The position numbers were made by a program, and so were the translations under genes. Shown here piece after piece: positions 1 through 47,544 of a DNA stretch of 64,000 nucleotides (its first letter is position 1; every line of letters starts with the position of its first letter). The stretch lies in the NCBI RefSeq assembly GCF_030867095.1, contig NC_081824.1, positions 361,169,829 through 361,233,828 on the forward strand, given 5' to 3'. This DNA comes from Alligator mississippiensis (taxonomy: Eukaryota > Chordata > Crocodylia > Alligatoridae). A model generated the notes under the pieces. That model saw only the letters and a list, made by a program, of their open reading frames with translations, was not told the DNA's origin and made no database searches.

Positions 1-607
1 GGAGGTTATTTTGCCAGAAGCCAGTGTGGCTTGAGTAGGGAGCAGACCTCACTCTCCAATATGTTCCAAACACCACTGAATGAGGCCCCGGGGAGATTGT
101 GGAGGAGCCTGGTCTGACTGCAGCTGGGAGAAAGACTGACTTCCCCACAAGGAGACCCCAACACAGAGAGAAAGTGAAAAGTGCTACAGAACAGAGCCTG
201 AGTAGCACTGAAAAGGCTACAAAAGTTAGTGTGGTCAACGTGACTGTGGAAGCCCTTGTGTGGTAGAAGTCTTTGTGGCATCTAGGACAGCTTGGGCTGT
301 GCACAAAGTAAAGATTCTCACCCCAAAGGGTCCTTTTTACACTGTTTGGAGTTTGGGTTTTAAACTGTGCTATTGAAAGGGGTAATTCTGTTATCAGGTT
401 TCCATACTGGTTTACAGCTTGTGGTTCCAATGACTATGGGTGTAAATAAATCCAACTTGTTTGTAGCCTCTTGTTAAATCAAGGTAGCTTTGGGGACAGT
501 GAGCTATCACTGCCATAAACCTGCACCCCCTCACAAGAAGGATTACACATGTTAATGCAAAGTATAATCATCAGTATTATAGAAAGTAAGACAAAAAGAC
601 ATCATAC
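1..607 (-). other. ERCC5 intron 12 (partial)
   Basis: No coding homology is visible. The sequence is AT-rich with no clear repeat ends. The next ERCC5 exon is not reached. Confidence 0.6.
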
Positions 608-16195
<15,588 letters not shown>

Positions 16196-16749
16196 CGCTC
16201 TTCCTTAATTTTTTTCTTTTTTTCTTTTCAGAGACTGAATCTCTGGGAAATGACGGAATATATTTACTTCACGGTCAGAAAAATCCTGCTTATGAACATG
16301 GATGTTTGCTATTGATGAGGGAGCTAAGGGCACGGCCTCCAGATCAAAACTGCGTAGACCTTAAATGCTAGAGACTGCAAGTGAGAGAGGAAGAGTGGAA
16401 AAAAAAAACCCTGGTCAGACCCAGCTCACTCTCCCTTGCAGCATCCACTCACTGTGGCACTGACACTGGGCAAGACGGAGCTGCAGTCTGACCAAGCAAT
16501 GGCAGGTCTGATGCTCTGATGACAAACATGTCTGTTCGTAACAGGAAGAAGGCATAAAAAGCTTATGCTGGGGAGGAAGGAGAGCGACGCCAGATTACTG
16601 GGGGCTACTGGGAATCAGTCAGGGATGACTCAAGATCTTCCCAGGGTTATAATCGAATAGGAAAATACACTCCAACCCCCTCCATCCCCACTCCTCCTGT
16701 ATCCTCACCTCTACCCACTATGTCCACCCCTATGCCTATCCCTATCCCC

Positions 16750-17365
16750 ACCCCCACCCCGGACGGTGCCTGGGACCCAATGCACAGCCCTGAAGAGCCA
16801 AGTCTCACTCACCCCAGGCAGCGCCCAAGGCTCCCCGTCTCCACAACAGCCAGTTAGGCCCCATGCGGGCGCCAGCCCTGCAGAGAAGCTGGGAGCTCCG
16901 CCCTCAGGGCCCCGCCCCTGTCCTGTAGGATCCCATCCGCCGAGGGGTCACTGCGCTTGCGCAGGCCCGGCGGCTCCACGCTGCCCACTGGGAAGTGTAG
17001 TCCCGAGGCCGAACCCCTCCCTTTTCCCTGCGTGCTCTGAGCATGCGCGCGGCCCGCTGCTGTCTGCCCGCCTCATTCTCCACCCACCAGGTCTCCGGTT
17101 AGTGGGGCGTTGCGCGCTCTTGCCCCTCAGCCCGGGGCACGTGGGTGAGGGGTTGACCATGCTGAGGGCACCCGACCTCTCTCTGCTGAGGAGGATTTGG
17201 GCCAAGGCAGCCACGAGAGCGGGGCCCTTCCCAACACCGAGGGGAACCACAGAGTAGAAAACATTTTATTCCATGCACAAAATTGTCTAAGTCTCCGGGG
17301 GCGGGGGGCGGTTGACTACCGAAAGCAGCAGCCCACAAACCCCCACGCCGTCCTGGACAGGCCCT
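16750..17365. promoter_or_regulatory. ERCC5: ERCC5 CpG-island promoter
   Basis: A CpG-dense block upstream of the ERCC5 start. It holds a ZNF143/THAP11-type site on the minus strand (16984-17001, ACTACACTTCCCAGTGGG). It also has an NRF1-like palindrome TGCGCTTGCGCA (16952-16963) and a second NRF1-like GCATGCGC (17041-17048). There is no TATA box. These are typical of a broad housekeeping promoter. If transcription starts near the ZNF143 site, the 5' UTR is about 0.7-0.8 kb or holds a small intron. Confidence 0.75.
16984..17001 (-). promoter_or_regulatory. ZNF143/THAP11 (SBS) motif in ERCC5 promoter
   Basis: ACTACACTTCCCAGTGGG matches the known consensus ACTACAnnTCCCAGnrtgC at all core positions. 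It lies inside the CpG island. Confidence 0.7.
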
Positions 17366-17459
17366 CAGGCACACACAGATCCTGAGGCATGGGGCACCGG
17401 CTTTTGGATACGGTTGTAACGGCTCAGGGATGTTGGTTATAGCAGTGTTGCTCTAAAGA

Positions 17460-17602
17460 CGTGGGCAGACACAACTATTGGGGTAGAGGTGCCAGCTTTT
17501 ATTAGACCACCTAGATAGCTCCAAAAAGGGGAATTAAAAAAGCAAAGAAATGTGTTTGCAACTATCTAGGTAGCCTAATAAAAGATGCACCTCTATCCCA
17601 GG
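17460..17602. repeat. Foldback copy of the TCTAATAAAAG repeat
   Basis: The left arm GGGGTAGAGGTGCCAGC then TTTTATTAGACCACCTAGAT is mirrored by the right arm ATCTAGGTAGCCTAATAAAA then GATGCACCTCTATCCC. The arm sequence is the same as the 3' part of the hammerhead-bearing repeat family seen at 50.9, 52.4 and 58.1 kb. Confidence 0.7.
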
Positions 17603-17884
17603 AGTAACTGCTCAAGGGTGTTGGGGCAAGTGCTTCTGTTAGCCCCAATGGAAAGGGCTTCTTACGGACACCTGAAGAAATAAATCCTCTGCTGGCACAA
17701 AGGTATCTCATAGGGCTGCCCCTTGGTTCCTTATTCCCAGTTCCTTTTTCAAAGCTAATTGATCCCCAATAAAAGCTTGTTATTCATGAATTACACATTC
17801 CAAAGAGAGAAAATTTCATCAGCTATGTATGTTTACTAATTATTATCTAAAATAATGTCCTGCATGAAGTAGAGAGCCCTCAGT

Positions 17885-18255
17885 GCGGATTAGATTAGGA
17901 TGGGATTGGGGGGCAAAATACTTATTAATTAGAATAGGATTATGGGGCAAAATACCCCAGACTCCAGGTCAATGCCACCAGGGGACTCTCCCTAAGAGCC
18001 CTGAGCGCTGTCCTGCCCAGCCCAAAGCACAGTTTGGCTGTGCCAGGCTGCTAACTGACAGCCTCCCCATGCCCACAGTACTAAATATACAGGCTGGAAT
18101 AAGGAACTGGTTTGGGGGCTGGGATTATGGCTGGAAATCCTTTTTGGGCCACCTCACACCATACCTCTGAGCCTCCACGGGACTCTCCTGAAGAACTCTG
18201 ACCAGAGCCTTGCCTGGCCCAAGGCCCAATTGGGCCCTGCCGGGCTGCCAACTAA
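17885..18255 (-). repeat. ~185-bp subterminal units, left arm (reverse orientation)
   Basis: About two units in reverse orientation relative to the right array. The shared text includes GGAATAAGGAACTGG, GGATTATGGCTGGAAATCC and TGCCGGGCTGCCAACT. Confidence 0.75.
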
Positions 18256-18261
18256 TAGCCC

Positions 18262-18620
18262 CCCGTGCTATCGGGGGGCTCTGAACAGCAAAGGCAGGTC
18301 CTATCAGACCAACCTAGTGGCTTTCTATGACCAGGTCACAAGATCCTTGGACGCAGGTGTCGCGGTGGACAGTCTTTCTGGACTTTAGGAAGGCCTTCAA
18401 CACTGTCTCTCACCCCATCCTCATTAAAAAATTAGGAGATTGTGGTGTTGATGCCTACATAGTCAGATGGGTCACCAATTGGCTGGAGGGTTGCACCCAG
18501 AGAGTAGTGGGGGATGGGTTATTTTCGACCTGGAGGGATGTGGGCAGTGGGATCCCCCAGGGTTGGGTCCTCAGGCCCACACTTCAACATCTTCATCAGC
18601 CTCTTGAAGTCTCAGATCAT
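18262..18620 (+). mobile_element. CR1 LINE reverse-transcriptase fragment
   Basis: Encodes recognisable RT-domain pieces: DFRKAFNTVSHPILIKKLG, then WVTNWLEGCTQRVV and SGIPQGWVL (canonical SGVPQGSVLGP). It is a 5'- and 3'-truncated LINE copy inside the long-TIR element. Confidence 0.88.
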
Positions 18621-18964
18621 AGTATCATGTAGACCCCCTACAGAGCACTTTATTCAGGAGCGCTTTTAATCTGAAGAGTTAATTGAAAACATCCAGGGAG
18701 TGTCTGGAATCTTTTCCTTTTGCCCACACCTGTGTTTTTCATCAAACACCAACCTGGGTTTGACCTACAGCCACACCGACCTGGGTTAAAGAGCCCAGTC
18801 AACCCTACAATGGAGTGGATTTTGGTGCCACAATGTTTTGGAAGCGTTTACTGCACGAGAGATAAGTCTAATATCTCCCTCTAAGGTGCTCTTCTGCACA
18901 AGGCCATTGGCACCCTAAAGGTTGCCAGGTTATTTAACCACCATCCAGCACTTGGCATTAACAA

Positions 18965-19330
18965 TCATGGGTAGTACCTTCTACAGTAGCTTATGGTAGC
19001 AGGCAAACACGACCTGACCTGCATTAGCACCAGTACAATGTTCTTAATTCCCTGAGTGAGACTTTGGTAAGCATTTAAGTATCCATGTGTATCCTTGCAG
19101 ATGTCCTTATTGTTGCTAAGACATTCATACAGCAGCAACATGGCTTGGTACACTTTCCTTCTGAAGAGCTTCGGAGAACTCTTCTTCAGTTGTTGGTGTA
19201 TCTCCACATCCTACCTTTTCTAATTCTGAAAGTCTATCATAGTAATGCCAGCTCTCAGTTCAACCAAGTTTGTGGAAATATTCAAAATGCTCACTAATGT
19301 GTGTTACGGCAACTACTTTGTACCTACAAT
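18965..19330 (-). pseudogene. Possible broken coding remnant, unidentified
   Basis: The minus strand reads protein-like pieces including SEHFEYFHKLG, SWHYYDRLSELEK and then LLLYECLSNNKDICKDTHGY in more than one frame. The composition is more protein-like than the neighbouring sequence. I do not recognise the family. It lies in the middle of the long-TIR element, so it may be a remnant of that element's own gene or a captured exon. It is broken. Confidence 0.3.
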
Positions 19331-19659
19331 GACAAAACCTTTGTTCTAGTGAACTCTGATAAATTTGCACGCCTCATATTTTCTGTTGAACTAACAGGAC
19401 TGGTGACATGTTTTAACTAGCACCATATTACCTACTTAAATACAGAAGACCTAAATGCAAGATACAAAAAAGAGATTTAGGGGGCAAGGGAACAGGATAC
19501 TACTATCTCTGAAAAGCCAGCAAGTGTCATTTGAGAAGGCATGGTTTGGTAATTTTATATAAAGGTATGTATATGGTTTTATTTCAATTTACTTAATTTA
19601 ATCACACCCTTCTTCAAACATAGGAAGTATCTGATGCTCTGAGACTACAAAGAATAAGA

Positions 19660-19990
19660 GAAGCTAAGAGTGTGACAGGATGTCAGTAAGAATGTAATTA
19701 TGTAGAAATAAGGAAAACAAAAGGTAAAACAGGGAAAGGAGGAGGAGGTGAATAAAGGAGAAAAGGCACGAGGGGGAAAAGTATAAAAGGTTTTACCTGA
19801 CCTTTTATACTTTTCTTTTTCCTCCCTCTTCTCTCCTTTTCTACCCTTTGTCTTCCTAATTTCCACCCTTTTCCTTCTTCACAGACAGCCTCTTTTCTAC
19901 CTTGAATTACCACCACTATAGAGTCTCCCCTTACTCACCTTTGGCTTTTTTACCCCCCGCTTCTCTCCCCCTTCCCTGCTTTACCATTTG
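19660..19990. repeat. Polypurine/polypyrimidine inverted repeat
   Basis: A perfect 16-bp stem (GAAAAGTATAAAAGGT at 19776-19791, complement at 19800-19815) is extended to about 100 bp of imperfect pairing between a purine-rich left arm and a pyrimidine-rich right arm. A third related piece lies at 19960-20010 (TTCCCTGCTTTACCATTTG). Confidence 0.7.
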
Positions 19991-20788
19991 TTTTCCTAAT
20001 TGCCAACCAAAAACGCACCACACTACCCAGATATAATTGAAAGATGTTTTTATCAGGCAGGACACCACAGTTAGTGATGAATGATGTCCCCCAGGTGTAC
20101 AGATCTGGAAAAATCTGGCCCTGGGAGAGACCCTGGTGGTACAGAGCGAGGTGGCCCAAAATGTATTTCTACCCATCATCCCAGCCCAAAATCAAGTTCC
20201 TTATTCTAGCCCATATACTTAATACAGTGGGCATGGGGGCTATCATTTGGCAGCCTATCACAACCAAACCTTGCATTGAGCTGGGCAAGACTCTAGTCAG
20301 GAATCTCCGGGAGAGATTCCACAGAGGCATGGTGTGGGGTGGCTGAAAAAGGATTTCCAGCCATAAACCCAAGTCCAAAAGCCAGTTCCTTATTCGAGCC
20401 AATATACTTAGTACAGTGGGCATGGGGAGCCATCAATTGCCAGCCTGGCATGCACAAACCACACTTTGGGCCAGGCAAGACCATGGCCAGAGATTTCCGA
20501 GAGTCCCCCAGTGCCACAGAGGCATGGTGTGGGGTGGCCCAAGGATTTCTAGCTGTAATCCCAGCCCAAAAGCCAGTTCCTTATTCAAACCCATTTACTT
20601 AGTATAGTGGTCATGGAGGGTTGTTAGGTAGATGCCTGGCATGCACAAACTGCGCTTTGGGTCAGGCAAGACTCTGGTCAGGGATGTCCAGGAGAGTCCT
20701 GCGGTGACACAGAGGCATGGTGTGGGCTGGTCCATATATATATAAACCCAAATCCACATTTTTCTGTGATTTAAGTGAAATACCATTT

Positions 20789-20789
<1 letters not shown>

Positions 20790-20838
<49 letters not shown>
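20790..20838. repeat. (AT)n microsatellite
   Basis: Uninterrupted alternating AT in the loop side of the foldback element. It is probably length-polymorphic. Confidence 0.9.
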
Positions 20839-20841
<3 letters not shown>

Positions 20842-20854
20842 TGGTCCATAAATA

Positions 20855-20932
20855 CAGGGTCTTCGTGAAGTCCTTGTGCATAAGCTAAATTATTAAAGTT
20901 TAAAAATGCACAAGGACTTCATGGAGACCCTG
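20855..20932. mobile_element. 78-bp mariner-like MITE
   Basis: The 27-bp inverted ends begin CAGGGTCTTCGTGAAGTCC and CAGGGTCTCCATGAAGTCC and match at 25 of 27 bases. TA dinucleotides flank both ends, as expected for Tc1/mariner insertion. It sits inside the foldback element. Confidence 0.85.
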
Positions 20933-21872
20933 TATATATTAATGGTATGTCACTTAAATCATGGAAAAATGTGGATTTGGGTTTACTTTTTTTAACCAAA
21001 ATTGGGGTTGTTTTTTTTTAAATCAGAGAAAACCAGGATCCCTGCTCATCAGAGACAATCAGGGGAGTCCCCTGGTGGCACAGGGGGCAGGGGGGCTGTT
21101 GTCAATTGGCAGTGTGGCATGCACAAATCATGCTTTAGGCCAAACAAGACCCTGGTCAGGGATGTCTGAGAGAGTCCCCCCGTGACAGAGGTATGTGTCG
21201 GGGGGGCTCAAAAAGGATTTGTGTCTGTAATCCCAGCCCAAAAGCCAGTTCCTTATCCCAGCTTATATACTTAGTACAGTGGAAATGCGGGGCTATCAGT
21301 TGGTAGCCTGGCATAGCAAAGCCACATGTTGGGCCAGGCATGACTCTGGTTAAGGATCTCCAACATGGTGAAGCATGGTGTGCAAGGCAGCCCAAAAAGG
21401 ATTTCCAGCCATAACCCCATCCCAAAAGTGAGCTCCTTATTTGAGCCCTTTTACTTAGTACAGTGGCCAGGGGAATCTGTCAGCTGACAGCCTGGCATAC
21501 ACAAATCATGCTTTGGGCTGGGCAGGGATGTTTGGAAGAGTGTCTCGGTGGCACAGAGGTATGGTGTGGGGTGGCCAAAAATGGATTTCCAGCCATAATC
21601 CCAAATCCAAAAGCCGATTCCTCATTCAAGTCCATATATTTAGTACAGTGGGCACGGAGTGGGGAGGGGCTATCAGTTAGCAGCCTGGCACAGCCGAACC
21701 GTGCTTTGGGCTGGGCAAGACTGCACTCAGGCTTCCTTGGGACAGTCCCCTGGCATCAACATGAAGCCTGTGGTGGCCCAAGAAGTGTTTTGCCCCGTAA
21801 AACCCCATCCTTATCTAAGCCTCATTTAGGGCACCATACTTGATTCAGGATATTATTTTACATGTTAATTAG

Positions 21873-22090
21873 CAGGGATCCTGGTTTTCTCTGAAAAAAA
21901 AATCCTCAATTTTCATATTTAAAAAAGTAACCCAAAATCCACATTTTCCCATGATTAAAATGAAACACTACTATACACGTATCTATATATTAGTGGCATT
22001 TCATTTCAGTCATGGAAAAATGTGGATTTTGGGTTATTTTTTGAAAATCCGAAAATTGGGGATCTTTATCAGGGATCCATGTTTTCTCTG
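21873..22090. mobile_element. Foldback element copy 2 with 8-bp target duplication
   Basis: It is bounded by a perfect direct repeat TTAATTAG (21865-21872 and 22091-22098). The arms around TAACCCAAAATCCACATTTT pair with AAAATGTGGATTTTGGGTTA. An 8-bp duplication fits hAT-type integration. The last 21 bases read in the opposite sense to that expected for a terminal inverted repeat. Confidence 0.85.
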
Positions 22091-22161
22091 TTAATTAGTA
22101 AGTATACATAGCTAATGAAATTCTCTCTAAACTTAGACCGTGTAATTATAAATAACAAGCT

Positions 22162-22167
22162 TTTATT
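22162..22167 (-). terminator. Candidate BIVM poly(A) signal inside the long-TIR element
   Basis: This is the first canonical AATAAA I find on the minus strand after the BIVM stop (TTTATT on the plus strand), about 0.9 kb downstream. It falls within the terminal inverted repeat. Weaker variants such as TATAAA at 22589-22594 are nearer. Confidence 0.3.
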
Positions 22168-23018
22168 GGGTATCAGTTAGCTTTGAAAAAGCAACCAGGA
22201 GCTGGGAATAAGGAACCAACTTCTGCCTCATGCCACGCTACATTTCAGCATTCAACAGCACGGGCTTTTTTGTAATTAAAGTGTGGCAAAGACATTTTGA
22301 AAAGCAATGTAAGGAGAGAAAATTGCCAAAAGAAAAGCACTTGGCTTATTTGGTTAGTGTCCAAGCCAACTTCATTTTTACTGAGAAAGCCCATATAAAA
22401 TGAAGTAAATGTAATGCTCTGAAAAAAAGACTGGGAGTAAGGAGCCCACAAAGCAGACTGCTTGGGAGTAATGATACAATACTAGTACTACAAGCCTATC
22501 TTACCTTTGTGTCAAACTAGGGTTATTTTAAGTGATGCTGACGCTCCACTGGGAACTAGACTGAGATCATTTCATAAGTCTGAAAAGCTTTATAGTTTTT
22601 TACCTGGGCAATGGCAACCTTAAAATAAAAATGTTAAACAAGATGGCAATGTTTACTTTTTACCCTCCAGGAATATATAGAATAATCATATTGAAAAATC
22701 TTAAATAAAAATCTCATGCTTTGAGTATTACATGTTCTTTTCAAAGACGTCTCTATGTAAACTGCTGTGCCCCAATTTGCTTTTGTTTTCAGTGTCCCAA
22801 ATATACAATTCTTGAAAAAAAATTACTGATTGATTTTGCTTATTACATTTACTTTGATTATAAAAGTACAATAATCTGTGCTTATCTTAGTTTACATCTC
22901 ATCTTACCCAGCGCCACTGTAATACAAGCATATACATCAAATAATCATGAGACTGCCGTTTGTACCATGATTTCTATACTTATGTATTCTAGGATTAATA
23001 AATCCCCTACTATGTCTA

Positions 23019-23066
23019 GATTAAAATTAACTTTAGAACAAGACATCTGATATGCTAAAGTTAATT

Positions 23067-23072
<6 letters not shown>
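23019..23072. repeat. Perfect 18-bp hairpin spanning the BIVM stop codon
   Basis: GATTAAAATTAACTTTAG (23019-23036) and its exact complement (23055-23072) are separated by 18 bases. The arm at 23055-23072 includes the last codon bases and the TAA stop of BIVM. Confidence 0.9.
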
Positions 23073-44714
<21,642 letters not shown>

Positions 44715-46468
44715 CTACAAAAAAGATTTATTTGGCTAAGAAGTGTTCAATTTTTTAAAATACAAATGCAGCCTACATCATTGCCTGCAGATTGCAAGCT
44801 ACAGATGAGGTGCCTGAAAGCAAGAAGAAACAAAGTTAGCACTATATATTTCAGTTAGTAATTACATTTTATACAAACTTTAAGCAAAAGTTCTTAATAG
44901 TTACAAATAATTAGAACTGCAATACACTTTCAGAATTTCAGAAGTATTTCAGAATGTATGTTGATGTAGAAATATGTCCTAATACCTATTGTGAAGGAAC
45001 AGGACTCTTTAGGAGGGGGAAAGAAAGGTGCAGCGCAACTGTGGGAGTGAAGAAGAAGTAAAAATGTATGCAATGGAGCGGCTCACCATAACTTTAAAGA
45101 GACAGCACTGAGGGGGACTGCACTTAATAAGCACTACCACATGTCTGATTCAAATGGGCTGCACTAACCTATCCTTGTGGTATGCCTTTTGGCTAGGGGC
45201 AAGCAAAACTAGAGGGCATCTGAACTCCAAAGCCTCCAGGTCTGAAGCTTGCATGTAGGATGCCTGCTATGGCTTTGGGAGTATCTGAAGCCTCAGACTG
45301 ATGAGTCTGGGACAGGGGCAGGACAAATACAGCCCCCTATCTGGCCTACAGGGCCCCTAAAAATTTAGAAAATTAATATTTATCTGCCCTTGCCTGCCTG
45401 TCAAGGATGACAGGAGACAACGGCAGTAGGACCCAGGGGGAGCCGGTAGCAGGACTAAGAAGCCGCAGCAGCAAGTCTGGTCTGGCCCCCCTCCCCCACC
45501 TCCAGCTAGAAGCCCAGGCCTAGCAGAGGCTTCTGACCTGGGACCCTAGGTCTGTTCCTGCCACCCTGCACCAGAGAAAAATTCAGATAAGAAAGGGGGG
45601 TGGGGGGAGAACCATGGTCGATTGTCCCAGTCCGCAGGACTGGACTGGGCCAGCTGCTGCAGTCCTGGCTCTGCAGCCAGGAACCACATGGTACTGGAGT
45701 AGCCAGCAAGCGGGGAAGAGAGCATGGAAATGGCTGCAGAAGGCAGGGAGAAGGGGCAGCGAGCTGGCCCATGGAGGATAGCAACAGCTGGTCGGTAGCA
45801 CGGGGCCCAGACCAGTCCACCTGGGCCAGTGCTGGTGGGGCCCAGTGCAGGGTGACAGAAGTGCGGAGCCAGGCCAGCAGGGCTCTATGGCACCGGGCTG
45901 GCTCCACCCTCTTCCTGCTGGCACAGCCCTGCCCAGCTCCATAGAGCCCCTGCCAGCCCATGCCCCACCTGACGCTGGCCACAGCACAGTGGCATGGGCC
46001 CCGCACTCCTGTCCAGCTGTCTCTGCACTCCACATACCTGCTCGCAGCCACTCTCCCGCCACCTGCTGCAGGCATTATTCCGCTTTCCTGCCTGCAGCTG
46101 CCGCCACTCCAGCACCACATGGTTACCAGCTGCAGCACCAAGCTGCAGGACTCAGCAGGAACTGGCCCAGCCCCCATGATTCTCGGCTGGCTCTGTGCAG
46201 CGACAGCCAGGCCGGTCCGATTCCTGCTGCATCCTGTGGTCTCAGCCATGGAGCTGGGATATGGTGCCAGAGAGGAAAGCGGGGTGGGAGAGGAGGAACC
46301 CAGAAGCAGCTTGAAAAGGGCAGAAGTGGCAGACGGGAGGGGGAAGTGGCTGCAAGTGGCAGCATGTGCCTGCGCTGGTGCCCCAGAGTCAAGAGCAGCA
46401 GGAGGGCAGAGCCCAGGCTTGGAGGAGTGCTGGCAGGGGCACTCCCTGCTGTGGGGGGGGAGGCAGGG

Positions 46469-46628
46469 CCTGTAGGCAAACCCTCCCCCTCCACACATCC
46501 CACAACCCTCCCCCAGCCACGCTCCCCCCACACACTCACAGCCCTGCAAAAACCCCATACCCACCCACACCCCACACATCCATACACACACCTTTATGCT
46601 CCTCCACCCTACTTACACACACCCACAC
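46469..46628 (+). repeat. 160-bp direct repeat, left copy
   Basis: Matches 47087-47246 at all but two of 160 positions. CA/CCCC-rich, starting CCTGTAGGCAAACCCTCCCC. Confidence 0.95.
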
Positions 46629-47086
46629 CCCCATGCCTATCCACCCCCCCACAAATCCCTGCCCCACACACCCACAAGCCTATACCTACCCCCACCATAT
46701 ACAAGAGTAAGACTTCATTTTAAGCTATTATACAATCACCTCTATGCACACTACACAAATACATGTAAATCTAGACAAAAATATTTCTTGAAATCTAATT
46801 AATTATTGTTGTAGTAGATGTTTGATTTTTAGAATATTATTTGGTATTTCTGAGATGGCAAGCCCCCTTGATGAAAGCAGTACTTCTGGGGGGCCAGGGG
46901 AGGGGCTTCTGGTGGCAAAGATCAGGGGTTAGGGGGCGGGACTTCTGGTCCCAAGATGGCAACCTGGGCCGGGGCCCTCAATGGTTTGCCAAAACTCAGG
47001 AAGTGGCCCTCCGCCCAAAATAAATTTCCTGCCCCTAGTCTGGGAGTTAGTATACTTGAAAATGGTAGTGCTACACAGGCATGAAC

Positions 47087-47246
47087 CCTGTAGGCAAACC
47101 CTCCCCCTCCACACATCCCACAACCCTCCCCCAGCCACCCTCCCCCCACACACTCACAGCCCTGCAAAAACCCCATACCCACCCACACCCCACACATCCA
47201 TACACACACCTTTATGCTCCTCCACCATACTTACACACACCCACAC
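47087..47246 (+). repeat. 160-bp direct repeat, right copy
   Basis: Offset from the left copy by 618 bp. It ends exactly where the CR1 fragment at 47248 begins. Confidence 0.95.
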
Positions 47247-47247
47247 G

Positions 47248-47417
47248 GGCTCCCAAGGGAGGTGGTGCTCTCCCCTACCCTGGGGGTCTTCAAGAGGAGG
47301 TTAGATGAGTATCTAGCTGGGGTCATCTAGACCCAGCACTCTTTCCTGCTTATGCAGGGGGTCGGACTCGATGATCTATTGAGGTCCCTTCCGACCCTAA
47401 CATCTATGAATCTATGA
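47248..47417 (+). mobile_element. CR1 LINE 3' tail
   Basis: GGGCTCCCAAGGGAGGTGG to GGTCGGACTCGATGATCTAT and CCTAACATCTATGAATCTAT. Same subfamily as the copy at 34.9 kb. Confidence 0.92.
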
Positions 47418-47544
47418 ACAACTGAGATCTGCTCAGTTGAAATTTGGAACTCAATTTAGAACTGATCTGGCCCTGGAAATGAAATGGTATTAAAAAGGAA
47501 AAAAAAAGCTATCACGTTTGCCCAATACAGGCATTTAGTTTTCT

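Larger units (their letters stand above)
20744..21044. mobile_element. Foldback element copy 1 (host of a 78-bp MITE)
   Basis: The arms AAACCCAAATCCACATTTTT and AAAAATGTGGATTTGGGTTT form a hairpin around an (AT)n run. The right end carries the family terminus CAGAGAAAACCAGGATCCCTG. The left terminus is missing. Confidence 0.8.
20165..21790 (+). repeat. ~185-bp tandem array, right arm
   Basis: The anchors (CCAAAAGCCAGTTCCTTATT, TACTTAGTACAGTGG, GGCATGCACAAACC, AGAGGCATGGTGTGGGGTGG) recur at spacings of about 191, 189, 183 and 183 bp. Anchors lie at about 20180, 20371, 20560, 21234, 21417 and 21600, with a partial unit near 21065. The array is broken by the insertion at 20744-21044. Confidence 0.85.
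17700..22235. mobile_element. ~4.5 kb long-TIR composite element with subterminal tandem arrays
   Basis: The left end (17718-17935: TTGGTTCCTTATTCCCAG, CAATAAAAGCTTGTTAT, then TAAAATAATGTCCTG and GGGGCAAAATACTT) reappears in inverted orientation at 22222 down to about 21790. Inside each inverted repeat lie ~185-bp units: about two in reverse at 17.89-18.25 kb and seven or more forward at 20.17-21.79 kb. Later insertions interrupt it: CR1 at 18262, a foldback at 20744 that contains a mariner-like MITE, and a foldback at 21873. I could not fix the outer boundaries or a target duplication, and the family is not one I recognise. The middle (18.64-20.16 kb) holds a possible broken coding remnant and a purine/pyrimidine hairpin. 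Confidence 0.65.

Noticed and set aside
16766-17257. 163-codon frame upstream of ERCC5
   Set aside because: It lies in the ERCC5 CpG-island promoter and has low-complexity Pro/Ala/Arg composition.
20165-21790. Tandem ~185-bp array considered as a CRISPR or centromeric satellite
   Set aside because: There is no spacer pattern, and the units are diverged and also present in mirror orientation on the left arm. The mobile-element architecture explains it better.
17700-22235. Long-TIR element considered as a Polinton
   Set aside because: Only a broken, unidentified remnant is present. No polymerase, integrase or capsid signature is visible, so there are no grounds for that name.
45506-46723. Very long overlapping open frames on both strands (up to 361 codons)
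   Set aside because: They overlap each other in GC-rich, repeat-derived DNA and read as low-complexity Pro/Ala/Gly/His text. There is no recognisable domain or splice structure.
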